Source: CAVVEQ01 sp963802095
Lineage (GTDB): Bacteria > Chloroflexota > Anaerolineae > Anaerolineales > Anaerolineaceae
NCBI GenBank assembly: GCA_963802095.1
Contig: CAWDHI010000010.1
Coordinates: 1-64,000 of the forward strand
DNA: 64,000 bases
Direction: 5' to 3'
Both the position numbers and the translations under genes were made by a program. Of this stretch, positions 63,111 through 64,000 are shown piece after piece. The notes beneath the pieces are model-generated. The model did not search any database. It was not told where the DNA came from and was given only the letters and a program-made list of their open reading frames with translations. Within the stretch, counting starts at the first letter, position 1; the number at the start of each line of letters is the position of its first letter.

Positions 63111-63386
63111 ATGGAAATCACAATTCAAGTCCGAGAACGTGGTGTGGTCACGCTCCCTGCCGAACTGCGCGAAAAGTACAACATCGAAAACGGGAAGATC
63201 TTCCGCTTGGTGGATCTTGATGGCATCTTTGTATTTGTCCCGATGGTGCCGATGGTTCCGGAGCTGGCTAACGAGATCGAACGGATCCGCCTGGAAGCTG
63301 GCGTGAGCGTTGATGAACTCCTGGATGATCTCCGCAAGCAACGTGAACGGTACAACAAGGAAAAGTATGGCAAACAACCCGCCTAA
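63111..63386 (+). CDS. AbrB/MazE-type antitoxin
   Basis: 91 residues. The swapped-hairpin AbrB DNA-binding domain is at the start: ITIQVRERGVVTLPAELREK, then NGKIFRLVDLDGIFVFVP. The C-terminal half is charged and helical (VDELLDDLRKQRERYNKEKY), which would wrap and block the toxin. It overlaps the PIN gene by 20 bp, the typical antitoxin-first order, and probably represses their shared promoter. Confidence 0.85.
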   Translation: MEITIQVRERGVVTLPAELREKYNIENGKIFRLVDLDGIFVFVPMVPMVPELANEIERIRLEAGVSVDELLDDLRKQRERYNKEKYGKQPA

Positions 63387-63822
63387 ACCGCGCATCTTCG
63401 TAGATGCTGATGTGCTTTTTGCGGGTGCAGCTTCACCAAATGAGCATAGTGCCAGTTTGGTGATCCTCCGTATGGCAGAGATCACATTGATCGAAGCAGT
63501 GACCAGTGAGCAGGTTATCACCGAGGTGGAACGAAACCTTGAAGAAAAGATGCTGGCTGCGATGCCGGCATTTCAGATGTTGGTGAGCCGTTGTCTCCGT
63601 GTGGTTTCAGATCCGAGCGTGGCCGAAATCAAGGCGTTGTCACAGGCTGCTGACCCCAAGGATGTCCCCATTTTGGCTGCTGCGGCGCGCGAAAGATGTG
63701 TTTACCTTACCACACACAATATCCGACATTTTCAACCCGGCGTAGAATCTGTCACGGTGCTAAAACCCGGCGATTTGGTACAGCGTATACGGTATCTCCT
63801 GGCTCAGATGTCTTCAGAGTGA
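63367..63822 (+). CDS. PIN-domain toxin (VapC-like ribonuclease)
   Basis: 151 residues from the ATG at 63367, inside the antitoxin end. PIN acidic residues are visible: Asp in FVDADVLFAG, Glu in ITEVERNLEEK and Asp in DPKDVPILAAA, followed by LTTHNIRHF. They should bind Mg and cut RNA, often a tRNA or rRNA loop. The AVTSEQVITEVERN and VYLTTHN motifs place it with the PIN_10-like group. It ends 126 bp before the right 15-bp repeat. Confidence 0.82.
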   Translation: MANNPPKPRIFVDADVLFAGAASPNEHSASLVILRMAEITLIEAVTSEQVITEVERNLEEKMLAAMPAFQMLVSRCLRVVSDPSVAEIKALSQAADPKDVPILAAAARERCVYLTTHNIRHFQPGVESVTVLKPGDLVQRIRYLLAQMSSE

Positions 63823-63947
63823 TCGAATCCAGAGCTGAGTTTTGGCCATACTGGCTCAATGAACTCTTGGGCGGTTTGAGATCCAAATCTCGAGTCATGT
63901 CTGTCTTTACCTCCTCTCGCCTTTCTATTATCCGTATATAAAGCATC

Positions 63948-63962
63948 CCCTTGGGGGCACAG
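63948..63962. repeat. Right copy of 15-bp direct repeat (putative attR)
   Basis: Same 15 bases as the tRNA-Glu 3' end at 62926-62940. Flanking bases differ on both sides (one C upstream, T downstream). The remaining 63963-64000 holds no recognisable feature. Confidence 0.6.
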
Positions 63963-64000
63963 TGTATGCGTTTAATTGTGTAAGAAAAGCTTCCCCGGAA

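Overview
The window looks like a draft-quality contig from an uncultured Chloroflexota bacterium, most likely class Anaerolineae. This is judged by protein resemblance and gene content, not by an rRNA gene, which is absent. Three tRNAs, gyrA, the dnaX-ybaB-recR block and a CIRCE-controlled groESL operon place it on a chromosome.

Region A (1-18432) is AT-richer and carries many single-base frame breaks inside otherwise well conserved genes. In order it holds the end of an ADP-forming acyl-CoA synthetase, three 81-bp tandem repeats, a lipoprotein, a transglutaminase-like protein and an IS256-type insertion sequence. A NarX/NarL-like two-component system follows. Then comes one long rightward operon with a near-consensus promoter: a small protein, a Tat-exported molybdopterin oxidoreductase with its Fe-S and membrane subunits, a lipoprotein, a TorD-type chaperone, three sugar-transfer genes (GT87-like, DUF2064, GT2), a NapH-like polyferredoxin and a Tat-signal ferredoxin. 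The ferredoxin is cut off at about 18432 and joins directly to the C-terminal half of an unrelated deaminase. Frame-break density and composition change at the same point, so an assembly chimera is the simplest reading.

Region B (18433-26490) is a heterocycle-use cluster: the cyclic-deaminase fragment, a fused 2Fe-2S/molybdopterin hydroxylase of the xanthine dehydrogenase family, and a BMP-type (nucleoside/purine) ABC importer of one lipoprotein, one double ATPase and two permeases.

Region C (26491-64000) is mostly housekeeping: tRNA-Val with degenerate tail repeats, pstSCAB (leftward), gyrA, birA, hsp20, tRNA-Arg, a decayed lipoprotein gene, a NYN-domain protein, dnaX-ybaB-recR, a HerA-like ATPase (frameshifted), a membrane glycosyltransferase-like gene (frameshifted), a large membrane protein with a PP2C-like N-terminus and propeller-like C-terminus, an ArsR/P1B-ATPase metal-efflux pair, patatin, ArfB, a TIGR01777 epimerase, a DUF362 ferredoxin, an MFS transporter, twin TPR genes, groESL and a GH13 glucosidase. 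The right edge is a tRNA-Glu followed by an AbrB/PIN toxin-antitoxin pair that is bounded by a 15-bp repeat of the tRNA 3' end.

Genes broken only by apparent indels are listed as CDS over their whole reconstructed span; truncated or decayed ones are listed as pseudogenes. Family names come from motif recognition by eye; no database search was run.
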